From Flavobacterium saliperosum (lineage in GTDB: Bacteria; Bacteroidota; Bacteroidia; Flavobacteriales; Flavobacteriaceae), in the NCBI RefSeq assembly GCF_900100625.1, contig NZ_FMTY01000005.1, positions 62,001 through 126,000 of the forward strand: a stretch of 64,000 nucleotides of DNA. Reading direction: 5' to 3'. Made by a program: the position numbers and the translations under genes. Below are positions 1 to 7,835 of this stretch, in pieces. How positions within the stretch are numbered: position 1 is the stretch's first letter; each line of letters opens with the position of its first letter. The notes under the pieces were generated by a model. The model was not told the DNA's origin. It did not search any database and was given only the letters and a program-made list of their open reading frames with translations.

Positions 1-169
1 TTGATAAAATTTCTGAATGTAATTCCGATTGGTTTTGTAACAAACGGTTTTGTTTTGCCAATGGATAGTTCTTTTCTGCCAACTCATAGCATTTTTCGAG
101 CGTTAGTTTTTCCTGAGCCCAGATAGTTGGAGCCGTCAAGAGTAAGAGTATTTGAAAAATTTTTTTCAT
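1..169 (-). CDS. TolC-family outer membrane efflux protein, N-terminal fragment (runs off the left edge)
   Basis: Only the first 56 codons are in the window. They encode a signal peptide (MKKIFQILLLLTAPTIWAQ) followed by LTLEKCYELAEKNYPLAKQN, which looks like the first helix of TolC/OEP-type outer membrane channels. The ATG (169-167) overlaps the TGA of the upstream TetR gene (171-169), so the two are probably translationally coupled. Known for the family: the trimeric channel works with an RND or ABC pump and a periplasmic adaptor. The pump genes would lie to the left of the window. The fragment is too short for substrate assignment. Confidence 0.75.
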   Translation of the reverse strand, partial: MKKIFQILLLLTAPTIWAQEKLTLEKCYELAEKNYPLAKQNRLLQNQSELHSEILS

Positions 170-762
170 CACTTTTTAATTGCGTTGATAATTTGTTCCG
201 AGATGTGGATTTTTCGTTCTTCCATTAACTGAAAGAATTCTTCGTCTGAAATATTGATAATTCCCTTTACTAAGGTTTGTGCTGCAAAAGGGAAAACAGT
301 CATCGAAAAAACATCTAAAAGCAGTTGTTTGGGCGGAATCGGTTTAATGAGTCCCAATTCAATTTCGCTTTCAATTTGCTTCAGTATTTTCGTAGGATCC
401 GGTCGTTTTTCATCTTTTAGAAATTTAGTCACAAATTCAGGATTGTTATTCATTTCCTGAATGATGAATTGGGGCAAAAAAGGATACTCCATGACAAATG
501 AAATATAACTGTCCGTGAACTTCTTAATTTTTTCAAATAAAGCTTCGTCCGAGTTGAATATTCCATTGATTTGTGGGGCTAATTTTCCAAAAGCATTCAT
601 GAAAACTGCTTCAAACAATCTTTCTTTGCTTCTGAAAAAGTAATGTAGCATGGCTTTGTTTATTTCTGCTTCGTCGGCTATTTCCTGCATTCTGGCTCCT
701 GTAAAGCCCTTTTTTTGAAATACTTTAAAGGCGGCTTCGAATATTTTTTCTTCGGTTGTCAT
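169..762 (-). CDS. TetR/AcrR-family transcriptional regulator
   Basis: A 197-residue protein of the usual TetR length. Residues 1-50 carry the N-terminal helix-turn-helix: the IFEAAFKVFQKKGF helix, then MQEIADEAEINKAMLHYFFRSKERLF, the typical recognition-helix region. The C-terminal ligand domain is not recognisable by eye. It is the first gene of a coupled unit with a TolC-like gene, so it most likely represses an efflux operon. A perfect palindrome (779-794) lies 17 bases upstream of its start, next to a TAnnTTTG element, which suggests autorepression. Function is inferred from family and context; the inducer is unknown. Confidence 0.88.
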   Translation of the reverse strand: MTTEEKIFEAAFKVFQKKGFTGARMQEIADEAEINKAMLHYFFRSKERLFEAVFMNAFGKLAPQINGIFNSDEALFEKIKKFTDSYISFVMEYPFLPQFIIQEMNNNPEFVTKFLKDEKRPDPTKILKQIESEIELGLIKPIPPKQLLLDVFSMTVFPFAAQTLVKGIINISDEEFFQLMEERKIHISEQIINAIKK

Positions 763-778
763 GTGTTAACTTTTAGGT

Positions 779-794
779 TTAACCATTTGGTTAA
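779..794. promoter_or_regulatory. Probable TetR operator palindrome
   Basis: TTAACCATTTGGTTAA is a perfect inverted repeat (6-bp arms, 4-bp centre) directly upstream of the TetR gene. A further TTAAC half-site lies at about 765-769. On the minus strand a TATTTTTG element (802-795) matches the Bacteroidota -7 consensus TAnnTTTG and abuts the palindrome, so a protein bound there would cover the transcription start. The assignment to this TetR is inferred from position. Confidence 0.6.
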
Positions 795-984
795 CAAAAA
801 TACAAATAATAGTATTGAATCTTATTTTTTAGATTTTTTTAACACTAAATTAACCCTCTATCGTGAGTGTTTCAGAGAGAATTGTCGGTTAATGTAATCG
901 GAATGTACTTATGAAATAAAATGAATCAGCAAAGAAGAATGAAGGATGTTGAATTTTTTAAAATTTTGCTAATTGTATAAAAAG

Positions 985-1060
985 TAAAAAGCCGAGGTGG
1001 AGCCCCCGACTTTTTGGTTGAACGTGTAACCACATTGCTGTGCGTTCGGGTGCAAATGTA
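985..1060 (-). ncRNA. Candidate small RNA with its own promoter and intrinsic terminator
   Basis: On the minus strand a -7 box TACATTTG (1060-1053) is followed by a possible RNA of about 60-65 nt. It contains a 5-bp stem GAACG/CGTTC (1047-1043 with 1024-1020) enclosing CACA-GCAA-TGTG, a short stem with a GNRA-type loop. It ends in a 12-bp terminator hairpin (1015-986, two wobbles) followed by a T-rich tail. Both neighbouring genes are transcribed away from this spot, so the terminator cannot serve either of them. No good -33 box is visible. I do not recognise a named RNA family. The hairpins are seen; transcription is inferred. Confidence 0.5.
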
Positions 1061-1160
1061 AGACAATCTTTTGTATTACCTAATAAATTCTATGAAAAAA
1101 TTAAAATAAATGTGTTGGCATCTATTTTTAAAATTATTATGATAGGAAAATAGAAATGGT

Positions 1161-1168
1161 TACTTTTG
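1161..1168 (+). promoter_or_regulatory. TAnnTTTG -7 promoter element for the synthase gene
   Basis: TACTTTTG matches the Bacteroidota -7 consensus and lies 36 bases before the ATG at 1205. No convincing -33 box was found at the usual spacing. Confidence 0.4.
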
Positions 1169-1204
1169 GAGCGATTAAAAATCAGAAATATACACTTTTG
1201 AATT

Positions 1205-2464
1205 ATGGTTAAAGATTTATTTGAAAGAATACAAAACAATAAAGGTCCGTTAGGAAAATGGGCTTCACAGGCAGAAGGTTACTATGTGTTTCCTAAATTG
1301 GAAGGGGAATTAGGACCGAGAATGCAGTTTCACGGAAAAGATATTTTAAACTGGAGTCTGAACGATTACTTAGGTTTGGCCAATCATCCGGAAGTGCGTA
1401 AGGCAGATACCGAAGCAGCTGCACAATTTGGCGCGGCCTATCCAATGGGTGCCCGTATGATGTCAGGACACACAAAATACCATGAACAATTAGAGAATGA
1501 ATTGGCGGCTTTCGTAATGAAAGAAGCGGCTTATTTGTTAAATTTCGGGTATCAGGGAATGGTATCGATTATCGATGCATTGGTGACTAAGAACGATATT
1601 ATTGTTTATGATGTGGATTCTCATGCTTGTATCATCGACGGTGTTCGTTTGCACATGGGAAAACGTTTTACGTATAAGCATAACGATTTGGAGAGCATGG
1701 AGAAGAATCTTCAGCGTGCTACTAAAATGGCTTTGGAAACCGGAGGCGGAATTCTTTTCATTACGGAAGGTGTTTTCGGAATGCGCGGTCAGCAAGGTAA
1801 GCTGAAAGAAATCGTTGCCATGAAAGAAAAATACAATTTCCGTTTGTTGGTTGATGATGCACACGGTTTCGGAACACTTGGTAAAACAGGCGCCGGAGCA
1901 GGAGAAGAGCAAGGTTGTCAGGATGGCATCGATGTGTATTTCTCAACGTTTGCAAAATCAATGGCAAATATCGGAGCTTTCGTAGCTGCGGATAAGGATG
2001 TCATCGATTATCTGAAATACAACTTACGTTCGCAAATGTTCGCAAAAGCATTGCCAATGATTCAAACCATAGGCTCTTTGAAACGTTTGGAGTTGTTGCG
2101 TAATTCTTCCGAAATCAAAGACAAACTTTGGGAAAACGTAAACGCGTTACAGAGCGGATTAAAGGAAAAAGGATTCAATATCGGAGATACAAACACTTGT
2201 ATCACACCGGTTTATCTTGAAGGTTCTATTCCGGAAGCGATGGTGATGGTTAATGATCTTCGTGAGAACTACGGAATTTTCCTTTCGATTGTGGTATATC
2301 CGGTAATTCCTAAAGGGATTATCCTATTGCGTATGATTCCGACAGCATCACATACCTTAGCGGATATCGAGGAGACATTAACGGCTTTTGAAGCGATTCG
2401 CGAGAAATTAGTTAACGGAACGTATAAGAAAATTGCCGAGGAAACTACAGTAGACGTTTCTTAA
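1205..2464 (+). CDS. Serine palmitoyltransferase / capnine-synthase type alpha-oxoamine synthase
   Basis: A 419-residue PLP enzyme of fold type I. It would condense an amino acid with an acyl-CoA or acyl-ACP, with loss of CO2. Visible signs: HGFGTLG after the LLVDDA aspartate near residue 216, and FSTFAKSMANIGAF near residues 245-258 with the probable PLP lysine. Length and motifs fit the alpha-oxoamine synthases (SPT, KBL, BioF). Known: many Bacteroidota use this enzyme for sphingolipids, and gliding members use a close relative with cysteate to make capnine, the base of sulfonolipids. I cannot tell serine from cysteate as substrate. It is a single-gene unit between a -7 box (1161) and a terminator (2494-2525). 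Confidence 0.82.
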   Translation: MVKDLFERIQNNKGPLGKWASQAEGYYVFPKLEGELGPRMQFHGKDILNWSLNDYLGLANHPEVRKADTEAAAQFGAAYPMGARMMSGHTKYHEQLENELAAFVMKEAAYLLNFGYQGMVSIIDALVTKNDIIVYDVDSHACIIDGVRLHMGKRFTYKHNDLESMEKNLQRATKMALETGGGILFITEGVFGMRGQQGKLKEIVAMKEKYNFRLLVDDAHGFGTLGKTGAGAGEEQGCQDGIDVYFSTFAKSMANIGAFVAADKDVIDYLKYNLRSQMFAKALPMIQTIGSLKRLELLRNSSEIKDKLWENVNALQSGLKEKGFNIGDTNTCITPVYLEGSIPEAMVMVNDLRENYGIFLSIVVYPVIPKGIILLRMIPTASHTLADIEETLTAFEAIREKLVNGTYKKIAEETTVDVS

Positions 2465-2493
2465 TTGATTTAGAAATAGCATTTATAATAAAG

Positions 2494-2525
2494 AAAAACC
2501 ATCTGCACAAACAGATGGTTTTTTT
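2494..2525 (+). terminator. Intrinsic terminator of the synthase gene
   Basis: AAACCATCTG and CAGATGGTTT form a 10-bp stem with a 6-nt loop (cacaaa), followed by a run of T. Confidence 0.85.
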
Positions 2526-2650
2526 AATTTTAGTGGGTGTGTTATCAGAGCAAAGCGAAATTTTTAAAGTAACCTTTTTCTCTTCGTAAACGGAATTCGG
2601 AGTTTCGTCAACTGAAAGGCTGCTTTTGGAAAGTTAGTTAATGGTGATTG

Positions 2651-2678
2651 GATTTTGATTGTAATTTTAATCAAAATC
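2651..2678. repeat. Perfect inverted repeat (hairpin)
   Basis: GATTTTGATT and AATCAAAATC form a perfect 10-bp stem with an 8-nt loop. It is not followed by a T run, so it is not a typical terminator. It ends exactly at the ATG of the small reading frame at 2679. Confidence 0.5.
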
Positions 2679-2777
2679 ATGTTTATGAAGCCACTACTGA
2701 ATAATGATCGTCTTGAAATCGTCCTGATGCTGTTGTATGCTTTATTGGTAATTATCGCATTATCGGCATCGGTGTAA
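2679..2777 (+). CDS. Possible small membrane protein (32 residues)
   Basis: ATG at 2679 (or 2685) opens a frame of 32 codons: a polar start with MFMKPLLNNDR, then LEIVLMLLYALLVIIALSAS, a run of about 20 mostly hydrophobic residues that could form one transmembrane helix, then a stop. It stands alone behind the synthase terminator. No ribosome binding site or clear -7 box is visible, and no homolog is known to me. The coding call is weak; it rests only on the amphipathic-to-hydrophobic layout. Confidence 0.25.
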   Translation: MFMKPLLNNDRLEIVLMLLYALLVIIALSASV

Positions 2778-2842
2778 TGTTCACTATCCGATTGCAATAA
2801 ATATTCAAAAACATATTTTTCTGAAGTAACTTGCTTCGAAAA

Positions 2843-3961
2843 TTACAGATCTTTCCGAAAGGTCTTTCTTCTCTTGTTAATTACCGGGTCGAAATTTTTC
2901 CAAAGATTGTGAATCGCATGATTTTCTTCCAGTTCCGGAGTTCTTACGCACAATTCAATTCCTTTAGCGAGACTTACTTTGTAATATTCATCAAAAATGA
3001 TAGCGGTAACGCCTTTACTCTGATATTCCGGTGTCACGCCAATCAGATAGAATACAATTTCCTTCGACTTTTTTCGGGCTTGCAGCAAATGGTAAAATCC
3101 AAAAGGGAAAAGCTTTCCTTTCGCTTTCTGTAAGGCTTGAGCAAAATTGGGCATTACAATGGCAAAGGCAATCATATTGTCGTCTTTGTCCATGATGAAT
3201 TTAATATACTCCGGATTGATGAAACTAATGTATTTTTTCTTGAAATATGCTTTCTGAATGTCGTTTATGGGTACAAAGGATTGGAGGTTTGCGTAAGTTT
3301 CGTTAAACAAATCAAACATCCTGTCCACATAAGGCATTATCTCTTTCGTATTCGTGAAATTCAGCGGTTTTAATCCGTAACGTTGCTTTATCAGGACACT
3401 TGCTTTCTGGAACGGAGTGGGGTCGATGGTAGCAAAAGAAAAATTACTTTCGATGTATTCTTTTTCTTTTACCAGTCCGAGTTTTTCAAAATGGTCTTTG
3501 TAATACGGCATGCTGTACCAGGTTATCATATTGCCAATTTGGTCAAAGCCTTCGGTAAGGACTCCTACTTTATCCAGATTGGAGAAACCCATAGGACCTT
3601 CAACATGATCCATATGGTGCTTATGTCCGAATTCGTAGGCTTTTTCAAGTAACGCTTTGGTAACTTCAATGTCGTCAATAACGTCAAACCAGCCAAAACG
3701 GACTTTCTTTTTACCTAACAGATTCACTTCATCCCAATTGATGATAACGGCAATTTTGCCAACGATTTTATTGTTTTTGTAAGCAAGATAAAAATGAGCT
3801 TCCGCAGACGAAAAAGCCGGATTTTTTTCTTTGTCAAAAGTCTCCATTTCATCCGCTATTATCGGAGGAATCCAATAGGGATTGTCTTTGTACAGTTCAA
3901 AAGAAAATAATACAAACTCTTTAAGTTCCTTTTTAGAACTTACTTCTTTAATTGTAATCAT
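2843..3961 (-). CDS. GNAT-like N-acetyltransferase superfamily protein
   Basis: A 372-residue protein. The N-terminal part (ELYKDNPYWIPP near residues 27-38, then HFYLAYKNNKIVGKIAVIIN) and the C-terminal part (IVFYLIGVTPEYQSKGVTAII near residue 305) carry GNAT-like strands, the latter resembling the acetyl-CoA loop. It is about twice the length of a single GNAT domain. Substrate unknown. It follows the outer-membrane protein gene with a 2-base gap, so both are probably one unit driven from the -7 box at 4953-4946. I recognise it only as a conserved Bacteroidota protein of unknown role. Confidence 0.6.
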   Translation of the reverse strand: MITIKEVSSKKELKEFVLFSFELYKDNPYWIPPIIADEMETFDKEKNPAFSSAEAHFYLAYKNNKIVGKIAVIINWDEVNLLGKKKVRFGWFDVIDDIEVTKALLEKAYEFGHKHHMDHVEGPMGFSNLDKVGVLTEGFDQIGNMITWYSMPYYKDHFEKLGLVKEKEYIESNFSFATIDPTPFQKASVLIKQRYGLKPLNFTNTKEIMPYVDRMFDLFNETYANLQSFVPINDIQKAYFKKKYISFINPEYIKFIMDKDDNMIAFAIVMPNFAQALQKAKGKLFPFGFYHLLQARKKSKEIVFYLIGVTPEYQSKGVTAIIFDEYYKVSLAKGIELCVRTPELEENHAIHNLWKNFDPVINKRRKTFRKDL

Positions 3962-3963
3962 AA

Positions 3964-4914
3964 TTATTGTACTTCGTCTGAACGTTTTTTCTTTTCCATT
4001 TCGGCTTTTTTGCCTTTGGTGGCACCTTTTACTTCTTTCCCGCTTTGAATTTCAACCGGTTTGTAAGATTTGTCAAAACGCCAGGAGAAACCTATCGCAC
4101 CTCCGAAAATGGACGGTGTGTTCTTAATGTTGGTTCCTATGGATGCATCAATCTGCATGTTTTTCTTTAACAGATAAGCCGCTCCGCCACGCAAAATACT
4201 GTCGGCATACCAATCGCTTTTATACCCTTGGTTTTCAATAAACATCGACCACTGTTGGTTGATTCCCCTACTTAGCGTTAAAATATATCCATACGAAGGG
4301 TAATCGGTAATAAATTTATCGGCAATGATATTTGTTGTAAGTACGGTTCTTGACCCGAAGTGATTCTGTAAGATCAACATTACCCGGGGACTGAATTTCG
4401 GATCGGTCGGGAAAGTATACGGATTGTCACCCACATTGAAATTAGCACCTGCATAAGCACCGATAGCCGGTAATAATTTTTTCCATTTGAATTTTTTATT
4501 GGCTTTCCAACTGTACACATTTACTTTCTCTTCGTAATTTTTCCACGGATCGTAAAACAGGTATTTTGCACCAACGGTCAGTTGTTTGAACCCGTTTCGT
4601 TTTTCCTCCAGATAAGGAGAAGAATAGGTGTCTGTTTGGTACTGCATTTCGGCGATGAACTCCAATTGTTCCAAAAGGGCTCCGTAACGTAATGCCAAAT
4701 CCAATCCGAAACCTTTGGCTTCCGATTCCAGCAATTTGTGTTTTTCTTTGGTATAATAGATTCCGGATTCGGCCTGAATTACCGTTTTTCCGATAGAATA
4801 GGCGCCAAAAGATTTTCCCGGACGGTTGGAATTGATTTCATCGGTATATTGAGCAAAGGTAATTCCTGTGGTAAGCAGCAAAAAACCAAGGAGTTTCGTT
4901 TTTATCTGACGCAT
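3964..4914 (-). CDS. Outer-membrane beta-barrel protein (MetA-pathway phenol degradation/transporter type)
   Basis: A 316-residue protein with a signal peptide (MRQIKTKLLGFLLLTTGITFAQ). EINSNRPGKSFGAYSIGKTVIQAESG resembles the start of the phenol_MetA_deg family, followed by alternating strands typical of a barrel (WSMFIENQGYKSDWYADSILRGGAAYLL). The C-terminal 30 residues are lysine- and glutamate-rich and look like a tail outside the barrel. In flavobacteria such proteins are often just labelled transporter; no substrate can be read. It is first in a two-gene unit with the GNAT-like gene. Confidence 0.6.
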   Translation of the reverse strand: MRQIKTKLLGFLLLTTGITFAQYTDEINSNRPGKSFGAYSIGKTVIQAESGIYYTKEKHKLLESEAKGFGLDLALRYGALLEQLEFIAEMQYQTDTYSSPYLEEKRNGFKQLTVGAKYLFYDPWKNYEEKVNVYSWKANKKFKWKKLLPAIGAYAGANFNVGDNPYTFPTDPKFSPRVMLILQNHFGSRTVLTTNIIADKFITDYPSYGYILTLSRGINQQWSMFIENQGYKSDWYADSILRGGAAYLLKKNMQIDASIGTNIKNTPSIFGGAIGFSWRFDKSYKPVEIQSGKEVKGATKGKKAEMEKKKRSDEVQ

Positions 4915-4945
4915 GTTATTTGTGTTTCTGTTAAATTATGCTTTC

Positions 4946-5005
4946 CAAAAATAGTTAATTTATTATTATTTTAAGAAACAGATTTTATTTTTAAATGTAG
5001 CTTTG
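4946..5005. promoter_or_regulatory. Divergent promoter region
   Basis: A minus-strand TATTTTTG (4953-4946) faces the outer-membrane protein gene (ATG at 4914). A plus-strand TAGCTTTG (4998-5005) faces the DUF4834 gene. Both match TAnnTTTG. The plus-strand start of transcription would fall near 5011, just upstream of the ATG at 5034. Confidence 0.45.
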
Positions 5006-5033
5006 CTTAAATTTGACAAAATTTAGATTTAGG

Positions 5034-5303
5034 ATGGAAACAGCATCATTTACCGGTTTGATAAAAGTTTTGGTTTGGATTCTTTTTATATACTATGCGT
5101 TAAAATTTTTAATGCGCTTGTTGGCACCGTACTTTTTACAGCAGGTGGTAAAAAAAGCCGAACAGAATTTTCAGCAACAACAGCAAAACTATAGAAATCA
5201 ACAGCAACGGCAGCAACAACAGCAACAGCAGCCTTCTAATTTTGAAAAACCTCAGGAAAAGAAGAAAGTAGGCGAGTACATTGATTTTGAAGAAATTGAA
5301 TAG
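5034..5303 (+). CDS. DUF4834-type small membrane protein with polyglutamine stretch
   Basis: An 89-residue protein if the ATG at 5034 is used; a TTG at 5013 is in frame but sits at the predicted transcription start. One membrane helix (LIKVLVWILFIYYALKFLMRLL) near the N-terminus, then a glutamine-rich segment (NFQQQQQNYRNQQQRQQQQ) and a C-terminal GEYIDFEEIE, which I associate with DUF4834. The role is unknown. The CAG/CAA-rich tract (about 5172-5232) is slippage-prone. Confidence 0.65.
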   Translation: METASFTGLIKVLVWILFIYYALKFLMRLLAPYFLQQVVKKAEQNFQQQQQNYRNQQQRQQQQQQQPSNFEKPQEKKKVGEYIDFEEIE

Positions 5304-5311
5304 TCATAATT

Positions 5312-5349
5312 AAAACGAATAACAGCCGAGTTATTCGTTTTCTTTTTTT
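5312..5349 (+). terminator. Intrinsic terminator after the DUF4834 gene
   Basis: AAAACGAATAAC and GTTATTCGTTTT pair as a 12-bp stem with a 6-nt loop, followed by CTTTTTTT. Confidence 0.85.
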
Positions 5350-5405
5350 AAAGGGTTTTTATTGTTATTTTAGCCTGATTTTTAAGCGAATTGAAGCAGA
5401 ATACT

Positions 5406-7835
5406 ATGAAAAACCTGAACAAGATTTATCCTTATTTGTTAGTCGTAATCGGCTTTACGGTTATATCCCTACTTTATTTTTACCCGGTAATGCAGGGTAA
5501 AAAAATCTATCAGAGCGATATTGCGCAATATACCGGAATGGCGAAGGAGCAAAACGACTTCAGAAAAGCTACCGGAGACGAACCGTATTGGACCAACAGC
5601 GCTTTCGGAGGGATGCCTACCTATCAGTTGGGAGCGAATTATCCGCACAATTACATCAAACAATTAGACAGCCTGATTCGTTTTTTACCGCGTCCGGCCG
5701 ATTATCTTTTCCTTTATTTCATAGGGTTCTTTATTTTACTGAAAGCTTTAAAAGTCGACAATCTCAAAGCTTTTTTCGGAGCACTCGCCTTTGGTTTTTC
5801 CACCTATATGATCATCATTCTGGGTGTCGGACATAACGCCAAAGCCCACGCCATTGCGTATATGCCTATGGTTGTAGCCGGTGTGATTATGGTGTATCAG
5901 AAGCGTTTCATAGCGGGCGGATTGCTAACGATGATTGCCGCCGCTTTTGAGATTAACGCGAACCACTTTCAAATGACCTATTACCTGTTTTTCCTTTTGC
6001 TGGTCATTGCGATTTATTATATCATTCAGTATGTAAAAAAGAAAGATTACAGCAGTATCGGAATCACTTCCGGAATATTTGCCTTGGCTGCTGTTCTGGC
6101 AATTGGTGCCAACGCCACGAATTTAATGGCAACAACCGAATATGCGGATTTCAGTATACGAGGCAAAAGCGAATTGACGTTCAATCCGGATGGTTCTAAA
6201 AACGATACAAAATCGGCAATGCCGTATGATTATATCACCGAATACAGTTACGGAATTGCGGAAAGTTTAAATTTAATTGCTCCCCGTTTATTTGGAGGAT
6301 CGAATAACGAAAAAGTGGGAGAAGGTTCTCCTATGTATGATTTTTTATTGAATCAAGGTGCATCACAAACAGAAGCTAAAGAATTTGCTTCGTCTGTGCC
6401 AACTTATTGGGGTGATCAGCCTATAGTAGCGGCTCCGGCATATATAGGTGCTATCGTTTTCTTCCTGTTTGTTTTAGGGATGTTTGTCGATAAACGAAAA
6501 ATTAAATACGCCTTCTTGGGAGGTGCGATCTTATCATTATTGCTTTCCTGGGGTAAAAATTTCCCATTGCTGACCGATTTCTTCATCGATTTTGTACCAA
6601 TGTATGATAAATTCAGAGCGGTATCTTCCATTCAGGTGATATTGGAATTGTGTTTCCCTGTAATGGCCATTTTAGGATTACAGGCTTTCTTTAAAGAAGA
6701 GGAGAAAGCCCGTTTTAAAGCCTTATGGATGACTGCAGCAACCACGTTAGGTCTTGTTGTGTTGCTCTTCCTTTTCAAAGGGATGTTCAGTTTTAGTGGA
6801 GGTAGCGATAGCATGTATTTACAGGCCTATGGCGAAATGGGCGGACCATTCGTACAGGCATTGAAGGAACAACGTCAGGCGATGTATTCTGCCGATTTGA
6901 TGCGTACGGGAATATTGATCTTATTGGCAGCGGGAGCACTTTGGATGTTCACTAAAAATAAACTGTCTGAATTCACCACGATTATTATTGTAGGGGTTTT
7001 GATGGTTGGCGATTTGTTCTTCGTGGATAAAAATTATGTGAATAACGATAGTTTTATTTCTGCCCGTCAAGCGGATATTCCATTCGAGCCAACTCCGGCT
7101 GATGAACACATTTTACAGGATACAACGCATTATCGCGTATACGAAATTGAAGGAAGACTGCAGGCCAGAACATCTTATTTCCATAAGTCATTATCAGGTT
7201 ACAGTGCCGTAAGACCAAGACGTATCGAGCAATTGTATGATTATCAGATTGAAAAAAACAACATCAATGTACTGAACATGCTGAATGTGAAATATATCAT
7301 TCAGAAAGACGAACAAAGACAGGATGTTCCCATGACGAATCCGAATGCAAACGGCAATGCGTGGTTTGTAAGCGAAGTGAAATTGGTAAATACAGCTGAT
7401 GAAGAAATGAAAGCGTTGGATAAGCTGGATACGAAGAAAACAGCGATTGTCAATCAGAAAGATTTTGCCGGTGCGGTAAAAACGACTTCGTTTGTAAAAG
7501 ACAGTCTGGCGACAATCCAATTAAATGATTATAAGCCGAATTATATCAAATACACTTCTAACAATACCAATTCCGGATTGGCGGTTTTCTCGGAAATCTA
7601 CTACCCGAAAGGATGGATTGCTACCATTGATGGTAAAGAAGCGGATATTTTCCGCGTAAATTATGTATTGCGAGCGATTAACGTTCCTGCCGGAAAACAC
7701 ACGATTGAATTCAAGTTCGAACCGCAGGTGGTAAAAACCGGAAGCATGATTTCATTGTTCAGTTTTATCGGAATGCTGGTATTGCTGGCAGGCGGTTTTT
7801 TCATGGAATATAAGAAACGCAAACAGACAGTTTAG
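5406..7835 (+). CDS. YfhO-family multi-spanning membrane protein
   Basis: A 809-residue protein from the ATG at 5406; a TTG 15 bases earlier is in frame but the MKNLNKIYPYLLVVIGF start reads as a natural first helix. About a dozen hydrophobic segments lie before residue 560 and one more at the C-terminus (MISLFSFIGMLVLLAGGFF), flanking a long soluble extracytoplasmic domain. This matches YfhO-type proteins, GT-C-like membrane proteins linked to cell-surface glycan modification. The stop overlaps the crcB start (TAGTG) and a glycosyltransferase follows, which fits an envelope-glycan setting. Exact reaction unknown. Confidence 0.8.
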   Translation: MKNLNKIYPYLLVVIGFTVISLLYFYPVMQGKKIYQSDIAQYTGMAKEQNDFRKATGDEPYWTNSAFGGMPTYQLGANYPHNYIKQLDSLIRFLPRPADYLFLYFIGFFILLKALKVDNLKAFFGALAFGFSTYMIIILGVGHNAKAHAIAYMPMVVAGVIMVYQKRFIAGGLLTMIAAAFEINANHFQMTYYLFFLLLVIAIYYIIQYVKKKDYSSIGITSGIFALAAVLAIGANATNLMATTEYADFSIRGKSELTFNPDGSKNDTKSAMPYDYITEYSYGIAESLNLIAPRLFGGSNNEKVGEGSPMYDFLLNQGASQTEAKEFASSVPTYWGDQPIVAAPAYIGAIVFFLFVLGMFVDKRKIKYAFLGGAILSLLLSWGKNFPLLTDFFIDFVPMYDKFRAVSSIQVILELCFPVMAILGLQAFFKEEEKARFKALWMTAATTLGLVVLLFLFKGMFSFSGGSDSMYLQAYGEMGGPFVQALKEQRQAMYSADLMRTGILILLAAGALWMFTKNKLSEFTTIIIVGVLMVGDLFFVDKNYVNNDSFISARQADIPFEPTPADEHILQDTTHYRVYEIEGRLQARTSYFHKSLSGYSAVRPRRIEQLYDYQIEKNNINVLNMLNVKYIIQKDEQRQDVPMTNPNANGNAWFVSEVKLVNTADEEMKALDKLDTKKTAIVNQKDFAGAVKTTSFVKDSLATIQLNDYKPNYIKYTSNNTNSGLAVFSEIYYPKGWIATIDGKEADIFRVNYVLRAINVPAGKHTIEFKFEPQVVKTGSMISLFSFIGMLVLLAGGFFMEYKKRKQTV

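Larger units (their letters stand above)
763..1204. other. Divergent intergenic region
   Basis: These 442 bases separate the TetR gene and the synthase gene. They hold the TetR operator and promoter (779-802), the candidate small RNA (985-1060), and a TACTTTTG -7 box (1161-1168) that probably drives the synthase gene. The stretch 803-980 is AT-rich and I see nothing else in it. Confidence 0.6.
2465..2842. other. Convergent intergenic region
   Basis: It lies between the 3' ends of the synthase gene and the GNAT gene. It holds the synthase terminator (2494-2525), a perfect 10-bp hairpin (2651-2678) and a 32-codon reading frame with a hydrophobic helix (2679-2777). A minus-strand reading frame of 77 codons also crosses it but shows no family features. 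Confidence 0.5.

Noticed and set aside
2564..2797. A 77-codon minus-strand reading frame in the gap before the GNAT gene
   Set aside because: No signal, motif or family resemblance, no promoter, and it overlaps the hairpin and the small plus-strand frame. Probably chance in AT-rich DNA.
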